Of a stretch of 32,599 nt of DNA, positions 24,007 to 31,386 are shown piece by piece. Source of the DNA: a virus. Location: positions 1 through 32,599 of IMG/VR virus record IMGVR_UViG_3300021197_000529, one strand, 5' to 3'. Made by a program: the position numbers and the translations under genes. Numbering within the stretch: the stretch's first letter is position 1; every line of letters starts with the position of its first letter. The notes under the pieces were generated by a model. The model was given only the letters and a program-made list of their open reading frames with translations, had not been told where the DNA came from and did not search any database.

Positions 24007-24178
24007 CTACTACGCTGAACAGGCTCTTTATTGCATAGGCTTGGAACAAGTGACGCTTGTCAAGGACTTTCGTGCTGTTCTAAAGTCCAAGCTCTTGACA
24101 AGGGCGTCATAGGATTGTCTTGAGCCATTCAAGCAATCCGTTACCTATGCGATAATAGGACAGTTCAGAGAGTAGTAG
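24007..24178 (+). ncRNA. Domain 1: three-way junction, best-supported RNA fold
   Basis: Outer helix: CTACTAC/GTAGTAG (24007-24013, 24172-24178) plus CTGAAC/GTTCAG (24015-24020, 24163-24168). P1: TTATTGCATAGG/CCTATGCGATAA (24028-24039, 24144-24155), twelve pairs with one U-G. P2: GTGACG/CGTCAT (24050-24055, 24105-24110, one G-U), CTTGTCAAG/CTTGACAAG (24056-24064, 24094-24102), GACTTT/AAAGTC (24065-24070, 24082-24087). P3: GGATTG-t-CTTGA / TCAAGCAATCC (24112-24123, 24129-24139). P1, P2 and P3 meet in one junction. About two thirds of all bases are paired. Both non-Watson-Crick pairs are G-U only when read on the plus strand. Confidence 0.75.
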
Positions 24179-24520
24179 TATTAGGGAACAATCAGCACCT
24201 CACCGATAGTAGCAAACAACAAAGGTTTACTTAAAGTAACAACTGCCCTAAGCAGTTTTATTCTAGGGTTACTTCTGAGTAACACTAGAACCTTATCCAG
24301 CGCATTACGATAAACTATATACAACATCTATACAGCAACAATGTGAACGCATTAAATCTATGTGAGCCTAATACCTTGGTGTTTAGATTTATACAAGGAA
24401 CATTGTTGCGCTTCTTGCGCTGGTTAGGCTTTATCCTTTGTGGCTTGCGTTGATAACATCAGAGTAATTACAATCTAACTATAGAGAGAGGCTTGTTATG
24501 AATTATTTATTGTATACACA

Positions 24521-24539
24521 TGTTATAGTCACTATCACA
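24521..24539. promoter_or_regulatory. 19-bp dyad, operator-like
   Basis: TGTTATAGTCACTATCACA reads TGTnATAGTnACTATnACA, symmetric around 24530. The loop would be one base, so it is not an RNA hairpin; a dimeric DNA-binding protein site fits better. The RHH-like or HTH protein encoded in the minus block are candidate binders (inference). It lies within an otherwise open part of domain 3. Confidence 0.4.
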
Positions 24540-24737
24540 CTCTCTTTTACATCAACTTCAGAGGATAACAGTTAAACTTGGGTACAACATCAGTTTACTA
24601 CAGTTCTCTAAACACCCGTAGGGGGAGCCTAACAGTAATGTCAGTCTAATAAATAAACAATCACCTCTAGATGAGAGTCGATTTCGGCATCATAAGTAAT
24701 ACTTATTAATACTATAGAAAATAGAAGTAATTATTAG

Positions 24738-24766
24738 TTTACAAAGCAGTAAAAGTATGCTAAACT
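24738..24766 (+). promoter_or_regulatory. Sigma-70-like promoter toward packaging genes
   Basis: TTTACA (24738-24743), 17-base spacer, TAAACT (24761-24766) with TG one base before the -10 (TGCTAAACT). It points rightward to the terminase genes and lies just past the structured region, in an AT-rich stretch. Confidence 0.6.
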
Positions 24767-24879
24767 CTTACAAGTTTGTTACTTAAGTTACATACGCGAG
24801 CCTAGTACAATCTAAAACAAGCAGCAGGTAGTTATTCAGATTCTTTTACTTAAATACTAACATGCGTGTAACCTAAGTA

Positions 24880-24888
24880 TGCTATACT
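24880..24888 (+). promoter_or_regulatory. Extended -10 promoter before the small terminase candidate
   Basis: TGCTATACT at 24880-24888, about 27 bases before the ATG at 24915. ACATG and ACCTAA stand upstream in the same order as at the portal promoter (27019-27027). No good -35 is seen, so it may need the extended -10 or a phage activator. Confidence 0.55.
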
Positions 24889-24914
24889 TCAGTTTTTCCT
24901 TAATGTATTAGGTT

Positions 24915-25313
24915 ATGACTGAACACGACAAAAGAAGAAACAATAAAGGTAATCCTGCTTTGTATAAAGGTATGGCTCCTTTAAATCCTCAAGGCAGACC
25001 TAAGGGTAGTATGAACAAGTATACTATCTTGTCCAGAGAGCTGCTTACCGAGCGGGGACCTGAGATAGTCCAAGTAATCATAGATAGAGCTTTAAAAGGT
25101 GACGTGCATTGTCTTAAGATGTGTATGGATAGAATTGTACCTACTACTAAAGCTGTAGAGATAAACCATAGGAAGCATGATGGTGGTGTTGTAATTAATG
25201 TAGGCACTACAGAACAAATCGAGGAGCAAGCCAAGAAAATCAAACCAAAGCAGGTAAGAAGTAAATCTGAGGATACTGTAGTAGCTGAGGTATTAGATGA
25301 GCTTTCAGACTGA
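24915..25313 (+). CDS. Putative small terminase subunit / DUF5681-like protein
   Basis: 132 aa. The N-terminal part has NPQGRPKGSMNKYT (about residues 24-37), the start pattern of DUF5681-type proteins and also AT-hook-like (GRPKG). Helices follow (SRELLTERGPEIVQVIIDRALKGDVHCLKMCMDRIVP), then an acidic end. The gene is first in the packaging transcript, with the large terminase two genes on, so a DNA-recognition role in packaging is likely. A promoter-like TGCTATACT lies just upstream. The ribosome site is weak (TTAGG). It overlaps the next gene by 17 bases. Confidence 0.6.
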   Translation: MTEHDKRRNNKGNPALYKGMAPLNPQGRPKGSMNKYTILSRELLTERGPEIVQVIIDRALKGDVHCLKMCMDRIVPTTKAVEINHRKHDGGVVINVGTTEQIEEQAKKIKPKQVRSKSEDTVVAEVLDELSD

Positions 25314-25743
25314 TTTAAACTTTGGTGAACAAGGTGAGCTGTTTGTATTAGAAAAGCTACACTATAAATATCCTAAAGCATACAAAGTACAAGGCTACTA
25401 TAAAGAGTGGGATTTGTTTATACCTGAAAAAGATTTAGGTATAGAAGTTAAAAGTGATAGAGCTACCCATAAAACTGGTAATGTAGTTATAGAGAATAAA
25501 TATGGGGATGCGCCTTCAGGCATTGAAACAACTAAAGCTGCTTGGTGGGCATATATTACTAGGGATAATTTATATTGGATAACACCTGATAAAATTAAAG
25601 AATGTATAAAAGATAATAATCTAGAAGCTAGAGAATTTCCTCCTGTAAAAGGTGACTTTAAAAAGAAATCTTTATACTTAATAAAAGAAACCTTGTTTAA
25701 AAAATACGTAAAGCGTTCAGAGAAAATAAATGGCAGAAATTAA
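25297..25743 (+). CDS. PD-(D/E)XK-type nuclease between the terminase genes
   Basis: 148 aa. GEQGELFVLEKL (10-21, Glu14) is followed by YYKEWDLFI (34-42, Asp39) and LGIEVKSD (47-54, Glu50-Val-Lys52), the Glu...Asp...ExK order of restriction-type and resolvase-type nucleases. A Trp-rich stretch follows (AAWWAYITRDNLYWITP). It might cut branched or unpackaged DNA during packaging, or be a diverged endonuclease of the host-takeover set. It overlaps the genes on both sides (17 and 14 bases). The call is motif-based; the exact family is not recognised. Confidence 0.7.
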   Translation: MSFQTDLNFGEQGELFVLEKLHYKYPKAYKVQGYYKEWDLFIPEKDLGIEVKSDRATHKTGNVVIENKYGDAPSGIETTKAAWWAYITRDNLYWITPDKIKECIKDNNLEAREFPPVKGDFKKKSLYLIKETLFKKYVKRSEKINGRN

Positions 25744-26980
25744 TGTAGAGTTGCACCCTGCGCAACTAGAGATATTTAACTCAAATAAAAGATTTAAGAT
25801 AGTAGCTGCTGGTAGAAGGTTTGGTAAGTCTAGATTAGCTGCTTGGATTCTTTTAATCAAAGCTCTACAATCAGAAAGTAAAGATGTGTTCTATGTAGGT
25901 CCTACTTTTCAGCAAGCTAAGGATATTATGTGGGGGATGCTAAAAGAATTAGGTGCTGATGTCATCAAAGATGCCTACGAGAATACAGCTAGGCTAACAT
26001 TAATTAACGATAGAAAGATATATCTTAAGGGAAGTGACCGACCAGATACTCTAAGAGGCGTGGGACTTGCTTATGTCGTGCTTGACGAATATGCTTCTAT
26101 GAAGCCTATTGTATGGGAGCAGATATTAAGACCAACTCTAGCGGATGTACGAGGAGAAGCACTCTTTATTGGTACACCTGCTGGTAAAAACCATTTCTAT
26201 GACCTATATACAGAGGCACAAAAGGAAGAAGACTGGGAAGCTTTTCAATTTAACTCTACAGATAACCCTTATATAGCAGCAGATGAGATTGAAGCAGCAA
26301 AACGCTCAATGTCTTCTATGGCATTTAGGCAAGAATTTGAAGCAAGCTTTGAAACTTTCTCTGGTGGTATATTTAAAGAGGAATGGTTTCATACATCTAA
26401 AGAACCTGAAGAAGGAAACTATGTAATAGCTGTAGACCCTGCTGGATTTGAAGCTGTAGAAAAAGAAAGAGGGTTAAAAGGCTCTAAACTAGACGAAACA
26501 TCTATAGCTATTGTAAAAATAGATAGAGATAAGTGGTGGGTTAAAGATATTCTACATGGAAGATGGGGTATTAAAGAAACTGCTAAGAAGATACTTAAAG
26601 CTGCGGATGTAAATGAAGCTACTACTGTAGGTATAGAAACAGGTTCTTTAAAGAATGCTATTATGCCTTACCTAGAAGATGAAATGCGTACAGAGAATAG
26701 GTTTGTACATATAGATGAGCTACGACATGGTGGTAAAAAGAAAACTGAGCGTATTACATGGTCTTTACAAGGTAGACTAGAACACGGTCAGATAAGCTTT
26801 AATGAAGATAGAGACTGGAAAGTCTTTATGTCACAGATGTTAGACTTTCCTAATCACCTAAGTCATGACGATTTACTGGATAGCCTAGCCTATATAGACC
26901 AAGTGTCTATAGCAGACTTCGCATACTCTATAGATATGGACGATGACTGGGAACCATACGATGAAATAGCAGGATATTAG
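25730..26980 (+). CDS. terL: Terminase large subunit
   Basis: 416 aa. Walker A is GRRFGKS (28-34), Walker B VVLDE (116-120), the coupling motif GTPAGKNHF (148-156). The RNase H-like nuclease domain has VDPAG (235-239, Asp236), GIETG (301-305) and HDDLLDSLAY (379-388, Asp381 and Asp384). Both ATPase and nuclease parts are complete. It pumps DNA through the portal into the capsid and cuts it. The start overlaps the preceding nuclease gene by 14 bases. Confidence 0.95.
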   Translation: MAEINVELHPAQLEIFNSNKRFKIVAAGRRFGKSRLAAWILLIKALQSESKDVFYVGPTFQQAKDIMWGMLKELGADVIKDAYENTARLTLINDRKIYLKGSDRPDTLRGVGLAYVVLDEYASMKPIVWEQILRPTLADVRGEALFIGTPAGKNHFYDLYTEAQKEEDWEAFQFNSTDNPYIAADEIEAAKRSMSSMAFRQEFEASFETFSGGIFKEEWFHTSKEPEEGNYVIAVDPAGFEAVEKERGLKGSKLDETSIAIVKIDRDKWWVKDILHGRWGIKETAKKILKAADVNEATTVGIETGSLKNAIMPYLEDEMRTENRFVHIDELRHGGKKKTERITWSLQGRLEHGQISFNEDRDWKVFMSQMLDFPNHLSHDDLLDSLAYIDQVSIADFAYSIDMDDDWEPYDEIAGY

Positions 26981-27018
26981 ATAATTTAACAGAAACCTCT
27001 ACATGACTACCTAAAATG

Positions 27019-27027
27019 TGCTATACT
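27019..27027 (+). promoter_or_regulatory. Extended -10 promoter before the portal gene
   Basis: TGCTATACT in the 85-base gap between terminase and portal. ACATG (27001-27005 region) and ACCTAA lie upstream, as at 24880-24888. GGAG at 27050-27053 serves the portal ATG 27066. Confidence 0.55.
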
Positions 27028-27065
27028 CCACAGAATTACCTGCGTTAATGGAGATATTTCTATAA

Positions 27066-29024
27066 ATGTTTGAAAATAAAGAAACAAAGTACCAAGCTTT
27101 AGCTGGATGGCTTAATCATAGGCTAGAAAGCTGGCGTACCCATAGAGATACTAACTATGTACAGAAGTGGGATGAGTATTACCGCCTATGGCGTGGTATC
27201 TGGCTACAAGAAGACAGAACACGCACCTCTGAAAAGTCTAGAATCATAGCTCCTGCGATGCAGCAAGCTATTGAGTCTGCTGTTGCGGAGTTAGAGGAAG
27301 CAACTTTTGGCAGGGGGAAGTGGTTCGACATACAAGATGACATGCTTGATGAAAATCCACAGGATGCGGAGTATGTAAGGAATTTATTACAAGAAGATTT
27401 AGAAAAGACTGGCTGTAAAGATGCTATATGTGAGGTATTTCTCAATAGTGCTATCTACGGTACTGGTATTGGAAAGATAATTGTAGAACAGTCTATTGAA
27501 AGAACACCTGCTGAAGTACCTGTAGAAGGTACGACCACTACTACTCGTCAGTTAGTAGAGTATCCCTCAATAGATGTTAGGGTAGAACCTATATCTCCTA
27601 AAGAGTTTCTCATGGACCCATCAGCTAACACTATTAATGAAGCATTAGGTGTAGCACATGAGGTAATCAAACCTCGTTATCATGTAGTTGAAGGTATTCT
27701 ATCAGGCATATACAGAGATGTACCTCTTGATGGTAGTTACGATACAGTATCATTTGGTTATGACCCTGAGATGAAGCAAGCTGATGAGTCTGACTCAGTA
27801 AAGATTACAGAATACTGGGGTAAAGTACCTAAGAGGTTCCTTAAGCCTAGTAAAGATAAAGATGACTTTGAGTATTCAAAGAAAGACGAGCTAGTAGAAG
27901 CAGTTGTTACTATATGTAATGATGAGCATATACTTAGAGTAGAGCAAAACTTATTTATCATGGAGGATAGACCTTTTATATCCTACCAACATGACTTAGT
28001 ACCAAACAAATTCTGGGGTAGAGGTGTTTCAGAGAAAGCATATAACGCACAAAAAGCATTAGATGCTGAGATGAGAGCTAGGATTGATTCACTAGCACTA
28101 ACAACTACACCTATGATGGCTGCGGATGCCACACGCCTACCTAGAGGTGTTAAGTTTGAAGTCAGACCGGGTAAGACAGTACTGACTAATGGTAATCCTA
28201 GAGATGCTATTATGCCATTAGATATGGGAACAACAGACCCAAGTACATTTGACCAAGTATCTAGTTTACAGGCTATGATTCAAATGGGTACAGGCACATC
28301 TGATGGTGTAGCAGGTGATAGAGCTACAGCTAGTGGTATGTCTATGCAACAAAGTGCTGCTATTAAAAGACAAAAGCGCACTTTAATGAATTTCCAAAAC
28401 ACATTCCTTGTACCTTTAATCCAAAAATCAATGTGGAGAAAGATACAGTTTGATGTAGATAGATACCCAGTTAATGATTACAAGTTTATACCTTATTCAA
28501 CTATGGGTATAATGGCTAAAGAATTAGAGATGACTCAGATGGTACAGATGTTACAATCTATACCTAAAGATTCTCCTGCTTTTGATGTAATCTTATTAGC
28601 TATGATGCAAAACTCTAGTATTCATAATCGTGACCAGATTGTACAAGCACTACAACAAGGTAGTCAACCTGATGGTGGACAGCAAGAGTTAGAAAATATA
28701 GGTAACGAGTTACAGATACAACAATTACAAGCTAATATTCAAAAGACACTAGCTGAAGCTGAAGAAGAAAAAGGTAAAGCTATACTACATCAAGCACAAG
28801 CAGCTATGTCTATGCCTAATGAAATAGACTTAGAAGAAAAGATTATTAAACTTCAAAAAGATGCTTTAGATTTAGATAAACTACAAGCTGATATAAGAAA
28901 TCAACAATCTGAAACAGAAAGAAACATTCCAGAAATGGAACATCTTAAATCAGAAACTATATTAAATCTAGCTAAGGCTAGAGAAGCAGGTTCTAAAGCA
29001 GCAGTTAGTACACGAGTACAATGA
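27066..29024 (+). CDS. Portal protein (head-tail connector)
   Basis: 652 aa. Helical N-terminus (WLNHRLESWRTHRDTNYVQKW), then RTSEKSRIIAPAMQQAIES. The central region has NKFWGRGVSEKAYNAQKALDAEM, GTSDGVAGDRATASGMSMQQSAA and the LMNFQNTFLVPLIQK helix, which are typical of podovirus portal proteins. The C-terminal ~130 residues are Gln/Glu-rich helices (QANIQKTLAEAEEEKGKA) that may form the barrel inside the head. Position between terminase and scaffold agrees. It has its own promoter-like site upstream. Confidence 0.88.
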   Translation: MFENKETKYQALAGWLNHRLESWRTHRDTNYVQKWDEYYRLWRGIWLQEDRTRTSEKSRIIAPAMQQAIESAVAELEEATFGRGKWFDIQDDMLDENPQDAEYVRNLLQEDLEKTGCKDAICEVFLNSAIYGTGIGKIIVEQSIERTPAEVPVEGTTTTTRQLVEYPSIDVRVEPISPKEFLMDPSANTINEALGVAHEVIKPRYHVVEGILSGIYRDVPLDGSYDTVSFGYDPEMKQADESDSVKITEYWGKVPKRFLKPSKDKDDFEYSKKDELVEAVVTICNDEHILRVEQNLFIMEDRPFISYQHDLVPNKFWGRGVSEKAYNAQKALDAEMRARIDSLALTTTPMMAADATRLPRGVKFEVRPGKTVLTNGNPRDAIMPLDMGTTDPSTFDQVSSLQAMIQMGTGTSDGVAGDRATASGMSMQQSAAIKRQKRTLMNFQNTFLVPLIQKSMWRKIQFDVDRYPVNDYKFIPYSTMGIMAKELEMTQMVQMLQSIPKDSPAFDVILLAMMQNSSIHNRDQIVQALQQGSQPDGGQQELENIGNELQIQQLQANIQKTLAEAEEEKGKAILHQAQAAMSMPNEIDLEEKIIKLQKDALDLDKLQADIRNQQSETERNIPEMEHLKSETILNLAKAREAGSKAAVSTRVQ

Positions 29025-29248
29025 AATCTGACGAACAGTTTTTAAAAGATAGATTAGCTATGTTTGAAACCGAAGGGTGGAAAGACTTAATGGCTGACAT
29101 GAAAAGCACCGAAGAGAATGTAGTTGATATACGCACTCTTGAAAGTGAAAAAGACCTTTGGCATGCTAAGGGTCAGTTGCAAATTCTAAGACAATTGCAA
29201 AGTCTAGAAGATGCAACAAAACTAGCGGTAGAGCAATCCTCTTCATAA
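29021..29248 (+). CDS. Small helical protein between portal and scaffold
   Basis: 75 aa, coupled to the portal by an ATGA overlap. Almost wholly helical and charged (DEQFLKDRLAMFETEGWKDLMADM; AKGQLQILRQLQSLEDATKLA). Small genes in this place are common in marine podoviruses and may be minor head or assembly factors. No family recognised. Confidence 0.7.
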   Translation: MKSDEQFLKDRLAMFETEGWKDLMADMKSTEENVVDIRTLESEKDLWHAKGQLQILRQLQSLEDATKLAVEQSSS

Positions 29249-29296
29249 GGATTCTACCTTAATATAACTTCATAACCCAAATGGGCGGAGACCAAA

Positions 29297-30118
29297 ATGA
29301 GTATAGTAGTAGATGAAACACCTTTAACAGATGTACAGGTAACAGAAAATCAAGAAGTAGAAGCGGTAGAAACTCAACAGGATTACGATATCCAAGAAGA
29401 AACACAAGTTGAGGTAACAGAACCAGAATCTACAATTCCTGAGAAGTATGCTGGAAAATCACTTGAAGAAGTTATTGAGATGCACCAAAATGCTGAAAGA
29501 ATATTAGGCAAACAAGGTATGGAAGTTGGACATCAACGGAAATTAATTGATAGTTTAATGTCAACTCAACAACAAGTTACAGAAACTGCTACACCTACAG
29601 AAGAACCAGTACCCTTCGAGGACCAGTTCTATGCTGACCCTGCAAACGCAGTTAACTCAGCTATAGAAAAACATCCCGATGTAGTTAAGGCTAAAGAAAC
29701 TAGAGCCATGCAAAATCAAGCGTTGAATCAAGCACAATTAGAATCTACGCACCCTGATTTTATGGAGATAGTGGAAAACCAAGACTTTCGTAACTGGGTT
29801 GGAGCAAGCAAGATACGACAAGAGTTATTCCGTACTGCTGATTCTTATGACTTTGAGTCTGCTAACGAGTTGTTTACAACATGGAAGCAAATTAACATGG
29901 CAAGTAAAACTGCTGATGTTAGAAAGAAAGAAAAAGTTAAAAGAGAAAAGGCATTACAAAAGACTAGTTCAGAAACACGCTCTTCAGGAGATGCTGTCGG
30001 TGGAAAAAAGATTTACCGTAGAGCTGATTTAATCAATCTACAGGTAACTGACCCTAACAGACATGCTGCACTAGCTGATGAAATTCAACTAGCGTATGCG
30101 GAAGGTAGGGTTAAATAA
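29297..30118 (+). CDS. Capsid assembly scaffolding protein
   Basis: 273 aa, very acidic N-terminal half (ENQEVEAVETQQDYDIQEE), then PEKYAGKSLEEVIEMHQNAERILGKQGMEVG, a pattern I know from scaffolding proteins of T7-like and marine phages. The C-terminal end is basic and helical (KKEKVKREKALQK, RRADLINLQ), the part that usually binds the coat protein. It is directly upstream of the capsid gene. A GGGCGGAG ribosome site precedes the ATG. Confidence 0.82.
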   Translation: MSIVVDETPLTDVQVTENQEVEAVETQQDYDIQEETQVEVTEPESTIPEKYAGKSLEEVIEMHQNAERILGKQGMEVGHQRKLIDSLMSTQQQVTETATPTEEPVPFEDQFYADPANAVNSAIEKHPDVVKAKETRAMQNQALNQAQLESTHPDFMEIVENQDFRNWVGASKIRQELFRTADSYDFESANELFTTWKQINMASKTADVRKKEKVKREKALQKTSSETRSSGDAVGGKKIYRRADLINLQVTDPNRHAALADEIQLAYAEGRVK

Positions 30119-30141
30119 TTTACTTATAATAGGAGAAGAAA

Positions 30142-31071
30142 ATGGCGTTAGGTACTAACCAAGTCACGACTAGTGTCGCCAATAACTTCATTCCTGAACT
30201 ATGGTCAGATGAAGTTATAGGTGCGTACAAGTCAAATCTAGTGGTTGCTAACTTAGTCACTAAACTTTCTCATAAAGGCAAAAAAGGAGACACTATATAT
30301 ATTCCTGTGCCGGCAAGAGGAAGTGCAAGTGCTAAAGCAGCAAACACTCAAGTAACATTATCAGCAGCTACTAATACGAAAGTAACAGTTAGCATTGATA
30401 AACATTACGAGTATTCAAAGTTAATTGAAGATATTGCAGAAGTTCAAGCACTAGCTTCAATGAGAAAGTTCTACACCGATGATGCTGGCTACGCGCTCGC
30501 GAAGCAAGTCGATACTGACCTTTTTGCTTTATCTGAGGGTCTACAAGGTGGAACAGTAGGTGGAACTGGAGCAGCTTCTTACGAGAACGCTGTAAAAGGT
30601 TCTGATGGAACAACTGCTTACACAGGTAACTCATCTAACGCAGCAGACATTACAGATGCAGGTATTCGTAGAATGCTTCTAACTCTTGATGATGCTGATG
30701 TACCGATGGATAATCGTGTAATGGTAATCCCACCAATCTGTGCTAATGACATGCTTGGAATCAACAGATTCACAGAGCAGCAGTTCATTGGTTCTGGTGA
30801 AGCTATTAAAACTGGTAAGATTGGACAGATTTATGGTGTAGATATCTTTATCTCATCTAATTGTCCTTCAGCTTCAGGTAACTCTGGTGCTGATAGAGTA
30901 GGTGTATTGATGCACAAAGATGCTCTAGTTCTTGCTGAGCAAGTTGGAGTTCGTTCACAAACACAATATAAACAAGAGTACCTTGGCGACTTGTTCACCT
31001 CTGATACTATTTATGGAGTTGCAGAACTTCGTAATGATGCTGGTGTTGCGTTTGTTGTACCGGGAACCTAG
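30142..31071 (+). CDS. Major capsid protein
   Basis: 309 aa, preceded by AGGAGAAGAAA, a strong ribosome site. N-terminus (TTSVANNFIPELWSDEVIGAYKSNLVVANLV) and internal DTIYIPVPARG, YEYSKLIEDIAEVQA and LLTLDDADVP(MD)NRVMVIPP are typical for phage coat proteins of HK97-like fold. The end VAELRNDAGVAFVVPGT is a common capsid terminus. It follows scaffold and is followed by a hairpin, as expected for the most highly expressed gene. Confidence 0.93.
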   Translation: MALGTNQVTTSVANNFIPELWSDEVIGAYKSNLVVANLVTKLSHKGKKGDTIYIPVPARGSASAKAANTQVTLSAATNTKVTVSIDKHYEYSKLIEDIAEVQALASMRKFYTDDAGYALAKQVDTDLFALSEGLQGGTVGGTGAASYENAVKGSDGTTAYTGNSSNAADITDAGIRRMLLTLDDADVPMDNRVMVIPPICANDMLGINRFTEQQFIGSGEAIKTGKIGQIYGVDIFISSNCPSASGNSGADRVGVLMHKDALVLAEQVGVRSQTQYKQEYLGDLFTSDTIYGVAELRNDAGVAFVVPGT

Positions 31072-31086
31072 TAGTTAGTTAGGCGT

Positions 31087-31108
31087 AACCCTTTCTTAGG
31101 AGAGGGTT
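31087..31108 (+). terminator. Hairpin after the capsid gene, possible weak terminator
   Basis: AACCCTTTC (31087-31095) pairs with GAGAGGGTT (31100-31108) in nine pairs with one U-G, around the loop TTAG. The tail after it is only ATTA, not a T run, so it may slow, process or stabilise the capsid mRNA end rather than fully stop transcription. Confidence 0.5.
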
Positions 31109-31122
31109 ATTACAAACTAATT

Positions 31123-31386
31123 ATGTCATCAACTAAATTAAGAAACGCTAAAAAAGAAAAAGCTATTAAGTATTTAGGTGGCTGTTGTTGGAAATGTGAA
31201 GGTGTATTTCATAGAGATGTTTACGATATACATCATATAGTTCCTTCTACTAAAACTTATGAATGGGATAAATTAAAAAAAAGAAAGTGGGAAACCATTA
31301 AAAAAGAATTAGATATATGTGTTTTACTTTGTTCTAATTGTCACAGATTAGCGCATAAAGAGATGAGGGAACATGCCATTTTATGA
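31123..31386 (+). CDS. HNH endonuclease
   Basis: 87 aa with a complete HNH core: CWKC (22-25), DIHHIVP (35-41, catalytic His37/His38 region), then CSNCHRLAHKE (70-80) with Asn72, His74 and His78. The two CxxC pairs form the structural zinc site. It is a free-standing small HNH gene directly after the capsid gene. Such enzymes may be homing nucleases, or help DNA packaging when near terminase. Place after the capsid favours a mobile gene, but this is inference. Confidence 0.85.
   Translation: MSSTKLRNAKKEKAIKYLGGCCWKCEGVFHRDVYDIHHIVPSTKTYEWDKLKKRKWETIKKELDICVLLCSNCHRLAHKEMREHAIL

Larger units (their letters stand above)
24007..24632 (+). ncRNA. Candidate large structured non-coding RNA (about 630 nt)
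   Basis: No convincing protein gene lies in 23971-24914. Nested pairing spans 24007-24632 in three domains. Domain 1 is 24007-24178. A linker with hairpins follows: AACTGC/GCAGTT (24241-24257) and TTCTAG-g-GTTACT / AGTAAC-a-CTAGAA (24261-24290). Domain 2 is closed by CCAGCGC/GCGCTGG (24297-24303, 24417-24423). Inside it are GCAACAATGT/ACATTGTTGC (24335-24344, 24400-24409), TAAATCTA/TAGATTTA (24353-24360, 24384-24391) and a pseudoknot CCTTG/CAAGG (24374-24378, 24394-24398). Domain 3 is closed by TTAGGCT/AGCCTAA (24424-24430, 24626-24632) with TTATCCTT/GAGGATAA (24431-24438, 24561-24568) next. Size and architecture recall large ornate phage RNAs such as GOLLD or ROOL, but I recognise no signature. 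A DNA-level role (origin, packaging site) is the alternative. Confidence 0.6.

Noticed and set aside
24058-24100. TTGACA boxes on both strands as promoter -35 elements
   Set aside because: No -10 at a workable distance; both copies are the two arms of the P2 helix.
24498-24575. 25-aa hydrophobic frame (MNYLLYTHVIVTITLS...) in the intergenic region
   Set aside because: Only a weak ribosome site, and it lies across helices of the structured region; no other coding sign.
24560-24690. Hammerhead-like ribozyme words (CTGATG, CGAAA) on the minus strand
   Set aside because: Core order and sequence do not match; CTGATGT instead of CTGATGA and no helix III.
24989-25243. 84-aa frame opposite the small terminase candidate
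   Set aside because: Antisense shadow of a gene with a good family pattern.
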